A DNA stretch of 50,864 bases from positions 1-50,864 of the forward strand of contig JADJWZ010000023.1 of assembly GCA_016716125.1 (NCBI GenBank), read 5' to 3'. The notes under the pieces are model-generated. The model was not told where the DNA came from and did not search any database. It was given only the letters and a program-made list of their open reading frames with translations. Positions 29,385-39,098 of the stretch are shown here, piece by piece (position 1 is the stretch's first letter; every line of letters begins with the position of its first letter). A program made the position numbers and the translations under genes. The stretch is from Ignavibacteria bacterium. GTDB taxonomy: Bacteria > Bacteroidota > Ignavibacteria > Tepidaquicellales > Tepidaquicellaceae.

Positions 29385-31826
29385 ATGAATATATTTTCAA
29401 ATATGCCCGCTCTGAAATATGTTCTGATCTTAATTTCAGGAATACTCTTTCAAAGATTTTCAGGCGTGGATCTTCCTTTAGCTGCTGCAACTGTTTTCCT
29501 ATTACTTATCCTTATTATAATTATAGTTTTTACTATAACAGGGAAAGCGGTTATTCTAAAAGACTCTCTGACGGTTCTGCTGATATTTTTTACCGGCATA
29601 ATGAAAGCGCAGATTGATTTCAATTCCGGTAAAGACAGCGGAATCAGATATTTTCCCGATACAAAAAAAGGCTCAAATATTATTCTCACCGGAATTGTAT
29701 CCGGGATTCCTGATATTGACAGATCCGGAATAAGATTTACATTAGAAAGTAAAACCATTTCGGCGAGAGGTGATAAAGTTTCTGTAAGCGGAAAAGTCAT
29801 TGTTTCAGTTTACCGTGATATATATTCCAAAAAAGAAGAAGAGCTTCCTGTAATAAATCCCGGCGATGAAATTTCCGTCAAAGGCAGACTGTCAGAGCCG
29901 GCCGGCAGAAGAAATCCCGGAGATTTTAATTACAAAGAATATCTGGAACTCCGTGACGTTTATAAATTATTCTATTCATCGGGTTTTAAGAATGTAAAAG
30001 TTTTATCCGGAGGTAATCTCGGATTCATTGAACAGAGCGTAATATTTCCCGCAAAGATGTTCGCCCTGAAAAATATTGACACGCATCTCACCGGTGATAA
30101 CGCCGCATATCTCAAAGGACTTGTAACCGGAGAAAGATCTGACATTTCTGAAGAAACTAAGGAGGCGTTTATCAATGCCGGAGTAATGCACCTGATTGCT
30201 GTCTCAGGACTGAACGTCACATATGTTATACTATCAGTTTCCATTATACTCTCGATAATGAGAATTCCTTTCAGGCAGAGAATTTTTATTACGTGCATAT
30301 TTCTGATCTTCTATTGTATGTTCACCGGAAGTCCGGCATCAATTGTCAGAGCTACTTTGATGGGTATACTTGTACTTATGTCATTTATAATAGAAAGAAA
30401 AATTTTCTTTTACAATATTATCAGTGTCTCTGCAATTTGTATAATATTATATGACGCGAGGATTTTATTTGACACGGGATTTATTTTATCTTATTCCGCT
30501 ACTCTTTCAATGGTAATAATTTACAGCAGATTCGAAGAGAAATTTCTGAGTTCATTATATTCTGATACTTCTAAATTCAGCAGACTAATAAAGTGGGCTG
30601 CCGTACTTTTCTTCACCACTCTCGCAGCGCAGATCGGAACTCTTCCGCTTACCGCACTTTACTTCGGTAAGATATCCGTAATTTCACTGATAACAAACAT
30701 GGCTGCCGTTCCGCTGGCAAATATCTCTCTCGCTATGGGATTCCTTCAGATATTGTCCGATATAATTTCTTCAGGCATTTCTTCTGCAGTTGCAGAGGCG
30801 AACAATATTCTTCTTAGCATTCAGCTTGCTTTTATAAAGTATTCCGCAGATCCGGAATTTTCATTCTTCTATGTAAAGCAATTAAATATTTTTGCAGTTG
30901 CCGCATACTATTTTATCTGCGGAATGATTTTATTCAGCAAGAGTTTTAAAGCTCTTTTAAGAAATTTAATTTTATCAGTTCTTATTTCAGCAGTGATCAT
31001 TTTAATTTATCCTGATCCGGTTAATAAACTCATCATTACATTTCTCGACGTCGGACAGGGAGACTGTGCGCTTATTGAAACACCCTGCGGTAAAAATATA
31101 CTCGTCGACTGCGGGAATTCAACGGAGACTTTTGACAACGGAGAGAAAACCATTGCGCCGTTATTAAGAAGAAAGGGAATTTCGAAAATTGATATTATAA
31201 TACTAACGCATATGCATCAGGATCACATCGGTGGAGTAAATTATCTGCTGAAACATTTTGAAGTGAAAAGCATTATCGAAAGCGGACAGAAGCACAAAAC
31301 AAAATTCACCGCACAGACAGACAGTCTTGCATATGCAAATAAAGTCAGCAGAGTTACAGTCCGCAGCGGCGATATAATAGATGATATAACGGATATGCGG
31401 GTTTATTTTTTATTTCCGACTAAAGAAAGAGCCGAAGCAAGCGCACATCCTAAATTCGGAAATCTGAATAACGGCTCTGTTACGTTTATATTAAAATACA
31501 AAGATGCGGATATATTATTCACGGGTGATATAGAAGGTGAAGGCGAATTGTTTATCAGAGATAATTACTCTGAATTTCTGAAGACGGATGTATTAAAGGT
31601 AGCGCATCACGGAAGCGTTACATCCACTACCATTCCGTTTACAATTAAAAATTCTCCGGAAGCTGCCGTTATATCCTGCGGCAAATTTAATAAGTTCAGT
31701 CATCCGTCGGAAATTGTACTTAACCGGCTTAAGAAAACCGGCGCCGAAGTATTCAGAACAGATAACGACGGAGCTGTGATTCTCGAAACAGACGGTCACG
31801 AAATTAATATTACAAACATCAAATAA
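29385..31826 (+). CDS. ComEC/Rec2 family DNA-uptake channel protein
   Basis: An 813-residue polytopic membrane protein. There are N-terminal helices and an OB-like DUF4131 part, then the Competence domain with the motif GLVTGERSDISEETKEAF and HLIAVSGLNVTYVILS and many membrane helices. A C-terminal metallo-beta-lactamase domain begins FLDVGQGDCALIETPCGKN, with THMHQDHIGG metal-binding residues and later VLKVAHHGS. ComEC passes single-stranded DNA across the inner membrane in natural transformation. The full length suggests a working protein. It diverges from thymidine phosphorylase. Confidence 0.93.
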   Translation: MNIFSNMPALKYVLILISGILFQRFSGVDLPLAAATVFLLLILIIIIVFTITGKAVILKDSLTVLLIFFTGIMKAQIDFNSGKDSGIRYFPDTKKGSNIILTGIVSGIPDIDRSGIRFTLESKTISARGDKVSVSGKVIVSVYRDIYSKKEEELPVINPGDEISVKGRLSEPAGRRNPGDFNYKEYLELRDVYKLFYSSGFKNVKVLSGGNLGFIEQSVIFPAKMFALKNIDTHLTGDNAAYLKGLVTGERSDISEETKEAFINAGVMHLIAVSGLNVTYVILSVSIILSIMRIPFRQRIFITCIFLIFYCMFTGSPASIVRATLMGILVLMSFIIERKIFFYNIISVSAICIILYDARILFDTGFILSYSATLSMVIIYSRFEEKFLSSLYSDTSKFSRLIKWAAVLFFTTLAAQIGTLPLTALYFGKISVISLITNMAAVPLANISLAMGFLQILSDIISSGISSAVAEANNILLSIQLAFIKYSADPEFSFFYVKQLNIFAVAAYYFICGMILFSKSFKALLRNLILSVLISAVIILIYPDPVNKLIITFLDVGQGDCALIETPCGKNILVDCGNSTETFDNGEKTIAPLLRRKGISKIDIIILTHMHQDHIGGVNYLLKHFEVKSIIESGQKHKTKFTAQTDSLAYANKVSRVTVRSGDIIDDITDMRVYFLFPTKERAEASAHPKFGNLNNGSVTFILKYKDADILFTGDIEGEGELFIRDNYSEFLKTDVLKVAHHGSVTSTTIPFTIKNSPEAAVISCGKFNKFSHPSEIVLNRLKKTGAEVFRTDNDGAVILETDGHEINITNIK

Positions 31827-33116
31827 CTATTGTCTCTGCTCGGGAAATTTAAAACCGAGATATGTACCGGAACTGATTCCCATCAGAGCAAGAAGCGTAT
31901 TATCAAACTCCGGCATCATCAGACTGTTCCACACGGTAAAGATAAAAATATAACCGAGAACCAAAGTCCATACAGCTATCTGAAATCTATAAAGACTTAC
32001 TCCGCATGAATCCGACAATATATCATTTACAAAACCCTTGCAGTGATAATCCTGATACTTATTAGTTTCTTTGATAGTATCATTCAACTCATATTGTTTT
32101 TTATTAAGATGTTCAAGCTCATCTCTGAATTCTTCCAGACGCATCGGAGTTTTTTCCTTCCCCGTCAGTTCATGGATAGTTTCCGCCCTGTCATCAATTG
32201 CTTTCAGTTCAGATTTCAGTGAAATAATTTTCTCTTTTGACTCACTGATCTTTTTATAATTTATAAGAACTGAACCAAGCGCAGTAGCTGAGCTTATCCC
32301 GATCAATGCCAGTACTGAATTTGTAATGGAAGGAAATTCTTTAGTGATGATGTATAATGCGAGATATGAAGAGATAACAAGATATGACCAGAAAGCCATT
32401 TGAGTAAGCGCGAGACTGTAAGGTCTTTTTTCTTTTGATGTAACATCTATTGCAGGTTCTCTGAGCATATCCGTTTTCACGGCGAGATAGATAGTTATAA
32501 GAAGCAGAAGGATCGAGACAGCAATGAACTGAAAGTAATCCATTTCGGAATATATCACCAGTGAAAAATTATCTTTACCGGATTCAATTTCCTTTTCTCC
32601 TTCAATGCCTGTGCTGATAGTAACAAGATTTGAGGATTTAGATTTTAGCTCAGGTCTTCTCAGCAGTTCAAGCCATGACTCTTCAGCGCCTTTCATCTTA
32701 AGCTGAAATTTCAGCCAGCCCTTCGAAGTAGAATCCCTTATCACTCTCGCGCTGATGTTTTTTACTTCCAGTCCGTCAATGTACAGGATCAGCGGTTTCC
32801 TTTTTGATTTACTCTCATCCAGCAGATCCTGAATGTTAGTGATCTTTAAAGTTACATAATCTCCGAGATTACCTTCGTTTATTCCAGTGCTCTCGCTTAT
32901 TACTTCTTCTACAATTATTTTCTCCGACCCGCCTTTCCGGATCAGCGGATCAGTGTTTCCGGTTACTACTGTTCTCTGATGAATAGTATTTGTATCCGCA
33001 GAAGTATTTCCTCCCTGCTGAGAATATAGTGAGTTTGATCCGGTTGCTGAGATCAGATAAACGAAGAGTAATGCTAAAGCTAGTTTAAAACGCGGGCAGT
33101 TTATTTTATTTTCCAT
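31827..33116 (-). CDS. Conserved membrane protein of unknown function
   Basis: A 429-residue protein with a signal or anchor segment (FKLALALLFVYLISATG), a periplasmic domain with beta-rich sequence (VTLKITNIQDLLDE, LILYIDGLEV), then four or so membrane helices. Two helix pairs are related to each other (SITNSVLALIGISSATALGS and FDNTLLALMGISSGTYLGFK), suggesting an internal duplication with a cytosolic coiled coil between them (about 300-350). I have seen this architecture in other genomes but know no function. It converges on comEC with no gap. Confidence 0.65.
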   Translation of the reverse strand: MENKINCPRFKLALALLFVYLISATGSNSLYSQQGGNTSADTNTIHQRTVVTGNTDPLIRKGGSEKIIVEEVISESTGINEGNLGDYVTLKITNIQDLLDESKSKRKPLILYIDGLEVKNISARVIRDSTSKGWLKFQLKMKGAEESWLELLRRPELKSKSSNLVTISTGIEGEKEIESGKDNFSLVIYSEMDYFQFIAVSILLLLITIYLAVKTDMLREPAIDVTSKEKRPYSLALTQMAFWSYLVISSYLALYIITKEFPSITNSVLALIGISSATALGSVLINYKKISESKEKIISLKSELKAIDDRAETIHELTGKEKTPMRLEEFRDELEHLNKKQYELNDTIKETNKYQDYHCKGFVNDILSDSCGVSLYRFQIAVWTLVLGYIFIFTVWNSLMMPEFDNTLLALMGISSGTYLGFKFPEQRQ

Positions 33117-33171
33117 GACAGTTTAAAATTTAATTTATAAACTTTTGGAAATATTATCTGAAGCTGTTGTA

Positions 33172-34986
33172 TCAGTACCTTATATTGACTGCATATATTT
33201 TATTTTTTCTTGCTGCAAGAAATGTAATTTCATCCTTAACGCTGTCATACTTCAGGTCTTTAATAAAGTTATAATATTTACCGAGAGATCTGCCGTCAGT
33301 ATATATTTCATCTGTATAATAATAAACCGAAGTATCAACTTCTGTTGTACCTGTATAAAACAGCTTTCCGCTTTTAGTATAAAACATATTACCTATCCTG
33401 TAGAAACTGCCGCTTCCGGTCTGAGAGTTTGCGGGGAAATCAAGTTTTCCTTTGTCTGTAACTATATAACTTTTGTATATATTATCCTTATAATTTTCTT
33501 CAGCGCAGACTGCATATCCGCCGTTTAAAGGATTCATCTGCAGCATTGAAAGTTCATTACCTACGCCCTGATATGTTACATATTGAAATTTATCTTTAAG
33601 TTCATTCCCTATAAAAAAACCCGCAGCAGGGAGTATACCTTTTTCAGGTTCAGCGATCTTCTGACCAAAATAAAATATTTCACCGCCTTTTGTAATTCCG
33701 TAATCAGCCATATATTCGTAATCACCCTGACCAATCACAATTATGCTCTGACCGTTGCTTTGCATCAGAATGTTTTCATTCTTATCCAGATCCGCAATTC
33801 CTGAATATATTAAATTACCTTCCGCATCATAAACTATCTTTCCAATATTGTATCCAAGCGGAAATGCATTTCCGTCCTTTACATAGTATGTCTTGTTATA
33901 ATAATTATCATACTGATCCGGTTCTGAACTCATGGATTTCACTATCACTTCCTGCGCAGCAAAATATGAGTATCCGCCTCCGGGAAGAATTTTAATATCA
34001 TAGAGATCCATAAACTCAACAGGTTCATCTGCTGAAATCGTATTCAAAGGAAGCTTATCACTGCCCGAGACAAAAAAAACACTCTTCGAATATTCACCTG
34101 TAGAATCACCTGCCGAATATAATGGAATGTTTTCACTGCTGAACAACAATGGCGGATATACATAATCAAAACTTCTAAAGACCCTGCTTCCCGAAACAGC
34201 AAATTCATTTCCCGCTTTTTCATAGAATCTTCCTCCGGTCTTTGCAATAAAGGAAAGTTCATTATTCTTATTAAATGTAATGCTGGATTCATTAATGTCT
34301 GAGTATTCCGTCATCGTAACATCATCACCAAATTTGATTCCGGCGTTCCCGTCTTTAATAATTATAAATCCTCTTTCGCCTTTATCATTATAATAATAAT
34401 AATCAGCTAAGGAATTTCCGTCCTCTCCGTCATAATATCTTTCCTGAATATAATTATACATCGTCTTTATATTGTCATAACTTTCTGACTGTCTGAAACT
34501 TCCGTCAGCTTTTGCATATCCGAAAAAGAACTTATCTCCTGTTTTGAACACAAATACGAATTCATCCGATTTATTCATAAAGCTGCTGTAAGTTTCAATG
34601 TATTCAAGACCTTTTACTGTCTTACCGTTTACAACAAGAAAATTATTGTCACTGCCATAGTCCTGAACATTATTAACAGCTACTGCGAAATAATTTCCGC
34701 GCGAATCAAATTTTATATCAAACGGGAAAAAATAATCATACTTTTCAGATTCACCGTCACGCGATATCAGGAAAAATTTATCCTGACCGGGCACCTGATA
34801 AGCGTAACAATAATTACCGGATTTTTCGTCAGATATGAAATTATATATGTCTGCATTGCCTTCATATTTTAAATCAAATAATTCCTTCTCTTCAACTGTC
34901 TGAGCACTGGATATTCCGGGATTAAAAAAACAGAGTGAAAATATAAAAAGGAGTAGTAATTTTCTCATAGAATTTTTTGAGAACAA
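33172..34986 (-). CDS. Secreted beta-propeller-like protein
   Basis: A 604-residue exported protein. The signal peptide is MRKLLLLFIFSLCFFNPGISSAQ, so the start is probably the second Met (34968). The rest is Tyr- and Asp-rich with repeated short strands (YFAVAVNNVQDYG, FVFVFKTGDKFFFGYAKADG, ILMQSNGQSIIVIGQGDYEY) like WD40/TolB-type propellers. There is no T9SS tail at its end (NKIYAVNIRY). Function unknown; possibly periplasmic. Confidence 0.65.
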   Translation of the reverse strand: MFSKNSMRKLLLLFIFSLCFFNPGISSAQTVEEKELFDLKYEGNADIYNFISDEKSGNYCYAYQVPGQDKFFLISRDGESEKYDYFFPFDIKFDSRGNYFAVAVNNVQDYGSDNNFLVVNGKTVKGLEYIETYSSFMNKSDEFVFVFKTGDKFFFGYAKADGSFRQSESYDNIKTMYNYIQERYYDGEDGNSLADYYYYNDKGERGFIIIKDGNAGIKFGDDVTMTEYSDINESSITFNKNNELSFIAKTGGRFYEKAGNEFAVSGSRVFRSFDYVYPPLLFSSENIPLYSAGDSTGEYSKSVFFVSGSDKLPLNTISADEPVEFMDLYDIKILPGGGYSYFAAQEVIVKSMSSEPDQYDNYYNKTYYVKDGNAFPLGYNIGKIVYDAEGNLIYSGIADLDKNENILMQSNGQSIIVIGQGDYEYMADYGITKGGEIFYFGQKIAEPEKGILPAAGFFIGNELKDKFQYVTYQGVGNELSMLQMNPLNGGYAVCAEENYKDNIYKSYIVTDKGKLDFPANSQTGSGSFYRIGNMFYTKSGKLFYTGTTEVDTSVYYYTDEIYTDGRSLGKYYNFIKDLKYDSVKDEITFLAARKNKIYAVNIRY

Positions 34987-35067
34987 TTTAAATAATACAG
35001 TTCAAATTTGAAAGTTAGATGAAGTGATTATGAAGAAATTTTCCTTGCTGCCCGCGCAGAAGTTAAA

Positions 35068-35088
35068 GGGGGGAGATTGGGGGGGGGG
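35068..35088 (+). other. G-run segment GGGGGG...GGGGGGGGGG
   Basis: Six G residues, AGATT, then ten G residues in an otherwise AT-rich intergenic region. AAAGGGGGGAGATTGGGGGG-type words recur between genes in related genomes. It could form a quadruplex-like structure or be part of a repeat. Confidence 0.5.
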
Positions 35089-35161
35089 CCAACCTTCATA
35101 GTCGGATTTAAAAAATAAAATTTCCCCGATTTTTCAAATCATAAGCTGAACTTACATAAGT

Positions 35162-36694
35162 TTATTTCAAAAGTATCATCCGTTTTGAAATAACCGGTTT
35201 ACCGTCAATTGTCAGAGAATAGAAATAGATCCCGCTCGCAAGATCTCTTCCGTCAAACTCCGCGGAATAACTCCCTGCATTCTTTCTTTCATTTACAAGG
35301 GAAGCTATCTCTTCTCCTTTAATATTGTAAATCTTTATTGATATATATTCCGCCGCATCGATCTCATAATTTATAATTGTCTTCGGATTAAACGGATTCG
35401 GATAATTCTGATGAAGCTTAAATCCCAAAGGTGTCCCGTTATTTCCGGATATTGATGAAAGGTAATCATCACGGAATGTTTCAATCAAAGCAGTCCTTCC
35501 GTTAATTTCTTTATGCCAGAGAATTCTTATCCTGAATAAATTATTCATACCATATGTTAATTTTGTGCTGGAGTTTACAAATGCTGACGCTGAACTGTTA
35601 CCTGTAAAAAACTTGCCATAACTATGGTTATAACTTCTTACAATTGTCTTTACAGAATCATCAACCTTTGAGATCCATGTGTATAAACTATATCCGCCCG
35701 GAAAATCAGAAGTTATATCTCCATGGGATGAACCTGTACCTCTGTAATTATTTCCCGGCTGATCTGAACTTTGATTAAAAAGTTTATATGTACTTCCGCC
35801 AATCATAGCCGAATAAAAATGCATATGTCCAAGCGTATCATAATCATAATTTAGCATACTGTTATTGATGCCGTTTGAGAATCTTATATTATCCTGAGAG
35901 TTTGGCTGTGAAATATTTATTACAGAAGAATTTAAATTTATGCTGCCGTCTGAATTTACCTGAAATGATCTGTAGGAAATTGAATTCTTCAGACTGTCAC
36001 TTTCTCTCAGATAAGCGATATAAAAGGTACCGGTGCCTACAAAAGATTTTATCAGCGCAGGCGAAAAGCAGTTCAGACTGTCATCAGCCGTGATATTTAC
36101 TTCATCACGCCAGACACCGTTGTAATAACTTTTCATATAAATATCAGCGCCTCTTTTATATGCGATCACAATATTGAAAAAATTATCTCTGTTAAAAGAA
36201 ACAATCACAGGATCCGTTTCATCTTCCGAACCCGATACGGCAGCTGAGGGAGCGCTCCAACTGACCGTATCATAAAGCGATATGAAAATATCGAAGTTTC
36301 CGTTCTGATCCGACTGATAGATTACCGCTCCTTCATTATTAGAAGGATTCGGCCATTGCCCTTCAGAATATGCTACTGCAGGTTTTATATTCAGAGAGTT
36401 CTCAGCTCCGAATTCAGTCTCTGCGCCGAGAGAATTATAATTCATAAGTCTGACACAAACTTTTGAAGCAGCCGGACTGCTCCATTTTTCATAAGCAAAC
36501 AGGCAGTCTTTAATAAAATAATTAATTGTTCCCATTGATTTATCGAACTGGGGATTTTTGTAGTCAAAGTCTGAAGAGCTGAGAAGTATGTGTGAAGTGT
36601 CATTGTTTCCGGACTGAGAAAATATATTTTCTTTTGCGGAAAAGAATAAAAGAAAAACCAATAATAAAATTTTGATCTTAATAATGTTTTTCAT
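35162..36694 (-). CDS. Secreted protein with T9SS sorting tail
   Basis: A 510-residue surface or secreted protein. The signal peptide is IKIKILLLVFLLFFSAKENIFSQ. The middle is a repetitive beta-strand domain (VIYQSDQNGNFDIFISLYD, PVIVSFNRDNFFNIVIAYKR, FYIAYLRESDS) that resembles sialidase/BNR-type propellers. The C-terminal 80 residues (LHQNYPNPFNPKTIINYEI, then SLVNERKNAGSYSAEFDGRD) form a type A T9SS sorting domain. No catalytic motif is recognised. Confidence 0.8.
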   Translation of the reverse strand: MKNIIKIKILLLVFLLFFSAKENIFSQSGNNDTSHILLSSSDFDYKNPQFDKSMGTINYFIKDCLFAYEKWSSPAASKVCVRLMNYNSLGAETEFGAENSLNIKPAVAYSEGQWPNPSNNEGAVIYQSDQNGNFDIFISLYDTVSWSAPSAAVSGSEDETDPVIVSFNRDNFFNIVIAYKRGADIYMKSYYNGVWRDEVNITADDSLNCFSPALIKSFVGTGTFYIAYLRESDSLKNSISYRSFQVNSDGSINLNSSVINISQPNSQDNIRFSNGINNSMLNYDYDTLGHMHFYSAMIGGSTYKLFNQSSDQPGNNYRGTGSSHGDITSDFPGGYSLYTWISKVDDSVKTIVRSYNHSYGKFFTGNSSASAFVNSSTKLTYGMNNLFRIRILWHKEINGRTALIETFRDDYLSSISGNNGTPLGFKLHQNYPNPFNPKTIINYEIDAAEYISIKIYNIKGEEIASLVNERKNAGSYSAEFDGRDLASGIYFYSLTIDGKPVISKRMILLK

Positions 36695-37082
36695 AAATAA
36701 CCTCCGTGAATTTTTTATAATTTAAGTATTAGGTTTTTAAAATTCAAATGGAAATATTGGTTTGGTAAAATGATTTTGATCTCTCCGGTGCAATTCCATA
36801 TCCTGCCGTTCATTTCCGATTTATTTATCCCGCAGGATAAAGCCTGCGTTTACTATCTCCTACATAGTAATATATTATTGCAGCCGTTTTATTCCCAGAG
36901 CTTAATGGATCATAAAAGCTCGTAGCCGCAACCTTTAGGTTGCGGAAAATATTTTATTAATTATTTATCCCGGATTATAAAAACTTTAATAAATCTCAAT
37001 TGAAAATTAATATAATCTACCTTTTTAATTTCCCGCAGGCTAAAGCCTGCGGCTACGATAATTTTTTTTTTGAATCCCGAAA
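36695..37082. repeat. Non-coding region with CCGCAGG-type palindromes
   Basis: No gene is seen. Three stem-loops of one type lie here: CGCAGGATAAAGCCTGCG (36831-36848), CCGCAACCTTTAGGTTGCGG (36926-36945) and CCGCAGGCTAAAGCCTGCGG (37033-37052). Two carry the GTAGC/GCTAC flank. A related half-site is near 10319. Confidence 0.75.
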
Positions 37083-37121
37083 TAAAAAATCCGGACAACT
37101 TTCGCGGACCGGATTTTTTAT
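37083..37121 (-). terminator. Terminator for the T9SS-tail fragment
   Basis: Read on the minus strand, AAAAAATCCGG, a 14-base loop and CCGGATTTTTT form a stem ending in T residues, 18 bp after the stop at 37139. Confidence 0.8.
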
Positions 37122-37138
37122 AATCAATATTCAATTCC

Positions 37139-37714
37139 TTACTTCATCAACAGCATACGTTTCGTGCCATTTTTCAGCCTCCCAGCTCCGGCCAAATAAT
37201 TTATAAAATACATCCCGCTCGAAAGTGCAGACCCGTCGAATGTAACTTTATACATTCCGGAATGCTTCATCTCATTCACAAGAGACGCCGCTTCCTGTCC
37301 AAGCAGGTTGTAGATCTTAATTGTTATAAAAGCTTCCGATGAAACGTTATAAGATATTTCAGTTGACGGATTGAATGGATTCGGTTTGTTCTGAAATAGT
37401 TTTGTATCTGTCGCTTCATTTCCGAAAATACTCTTATCCGTAATTTTCATTTGTGAATTTGAATTTGAAATATTTTCAGAATTAATTTTTTTCGATTGTC
37501 CCCCGTTTGAGTCTCCGGTGCTTTTCCGGGACTTAAACGAAAGCAGAGACTGATCTGAATTATTATTGTTATCATCCTCACCTATTGTATAAATTATATT
37601 CCCGTCCGTGTCATACTTTCTCGCTTTCCACTCTGCGCCGTTTTCGTCCCATTGCATAGCTATGAGTATCGGATTACCGTAACTGTCCACTTCTATATTC
37701 GCCCAGCGCTGCAT
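37139..37714 (-). pseudogene. Orphan C-terminal part of a T9SS cargo protein
   Basis: The frame is open from about 37818 (YKQETTIGIPVQQWARSF and onward) through MQRWANIEVDSYGNPILIAM, an Asn- and Ser-rich linker, and a full T9SS sorting domain (LFQNKPNPFNPSTEISYNV to MLLMK). No signal peptide or start exists upstream in this frame. The YCF48-like gene (37806-39098) runs into it in another phase. It is either the broken end of that gene or, more likely, the end of a different protein joined to it. The region before the tail does not look like a YCF48 repeat. Confidence 0.6.
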
Positions 37715-37805
37715 CTGTGATCCCGGAACATTGCCGTGCTCCTGAAAATCCGGAATGAAAGATCTTGCCCACTGCTGAACCGGAATACCAATTGTTGTTT
37801 CCTGC

Positions 37806-39098
37806 TTATAACATACTATCAGAAAAATCTAAACCCCATAAATTAAATGAAACTCCCGGATTAATTGAAACCCAGTTCTCACCGCCATCCGTCGTCTTCA
37901 GCACTGTCCCTGTATCTCCGCATATATATCCAGTGTTGTCATCCGCAAACATTACTTCATTCAAATTCTGATTAGTATTACTTTGCTTCTCAATCCAGTT
38001 TAATCCTGCATTTATTGTCTTTAAAATCTTTCCATCATTACCCGCCGTAAATCCCGTATTTTGATTTACAAAATAATTAGAGTTGTAATTATATCTTCCG
38101 CCGGTAGTTGCAAACCAGTTTTGTCCCGCGTTAGTACTCTTAATTACTCTGCCGCCTGAACCGCTGACGTAGGCAATTTGTTCGCTTACTCTTTTTACAT
38201 TAAATAACACTCCAATTTGTCTGTATATTGGCTTGAAACTCGAGTCTATTGCCCAGCTTGTTCCTGCATTTGTTGTGCTTAATATAAGTCCAAAATTCGT
38301 TACTATATTTCCATTGTTTAAACCTTTAAAAGACATTTTTCTGGGAATGTCATTTATGTATGGATAATTTATTGGAATAAAATCCCAGCTTAATCCTCCG
38401 TTAGTCGTTCTTAAAAATTCAGCTTTACCTGTAGTTAATCCGTAAATAGTTGATTGATCAATAAAATTAAAACTGGTCACCTGTGTAAATGGATTTGTGA
38501 AAGTAACGTTTTGTATAACCCAGTTCATTCCTCCGTTAGTTGTTTTTGAAACATAAGTAGCTCCTCCGATAACGCCGTTCAGTGAATCAAGAAAATCCAA
38601 ACAAAATAAAAATGTATTCGTACCGCTGCTTTGCTGTGTCCAGTTCATTCCCGCGTCAGTTGACTTATAAATCCTTCCGCTCAAACCGACTGCATAACCG
38701 GTATGTCTCGTCGGGAAATTAACTTCCCACATTGCATTGACTCCTGCTGTAAGAACCACACTCCAATTTTCACCACCGTTTGTTGTTCTGAATAATTTTC
38801 CATTGTCAGTGCCGGATAAAAACCCAAAATCAGCATCATAAAAATGCATCCCGTAAGCTCTGAAGTTTGAATCTACATTCTTTACTTCCCAGCTCAAACC
38901 TCCGTTGGTTGTCTTCATTACAGTCCCGACATCGCCGGCTGCATATCCGGTATTCTCATCCACAAAATCCAATGCCCACATGAAATTTCCCGTCGGTTGC
39001 GGCTCCTGCCACTGCCAGATGGATTGTGCGAATGAATTACTTACATTAAATACTGAAAGTAAAAGTGTTATTGGGAATAGTTTGAAGAATTTTATCAT
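37806..39098 (-). CDS. YCF48/BNR-repeat secreted protein, C-terminus lost
   Basis: A signal peptide (FFKLFPITLLLSVFNVSNSFAQ) is followed by about eight repeats of the YCF48-like/BNR kind: WALDFVDENTGYAAGDVGTV, MKTTNGGLSWEVKN, NPGVSFNLWGLDFSDS and so on, each with a D-x-x-TGYxxG loop and a TTNGGxxW strand. These form propellers of secreted proteins. The last repeat stops abruptly at DFSDSML without a T9SS tail, while a tail lies next to it in another frame (37139-37714). The protein as read would lack a sorting signal. Confidence 0.8.
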   Translation of the reverse strand: MIKFFKLFPITLLLSVFNVSNSFAQSIWQWQEPQPTGNFMWALDFVDENTGYAAGDVGTVMKTTNGGLSWEVKNVDSNFRAYGMHFYDADFGFLSGTDNGKLFRTTNGGENWSVVLTAGVNAMWEVNFPTRHTGYAVGLSGRIYKSTDAGMNWTQQSSGTNTFLFCLDFLDSLNGVIGGATYVSKTTNGGMNWVIQNVTFTNPFTQVTSFNFIDQSTIYGLTTGKAEFLRTTNGGLSWDFIPINYPYINDIPRKMSFKGLNNGNIVTNFGLILSTTNAGTSWAIDSSFKPIYRQIGVLFNVKRVSEQIAYVSGSGGRVIKSTNAGQNWFATTGGRYNYNSNYFVNQNTGFTAGNDGKILKTINAGLNWIEKQSNTNQNLNEVMFADDNTGYICGDTGTVLKTTDGGENWVSINPGVSFNLWGLDFSDSML

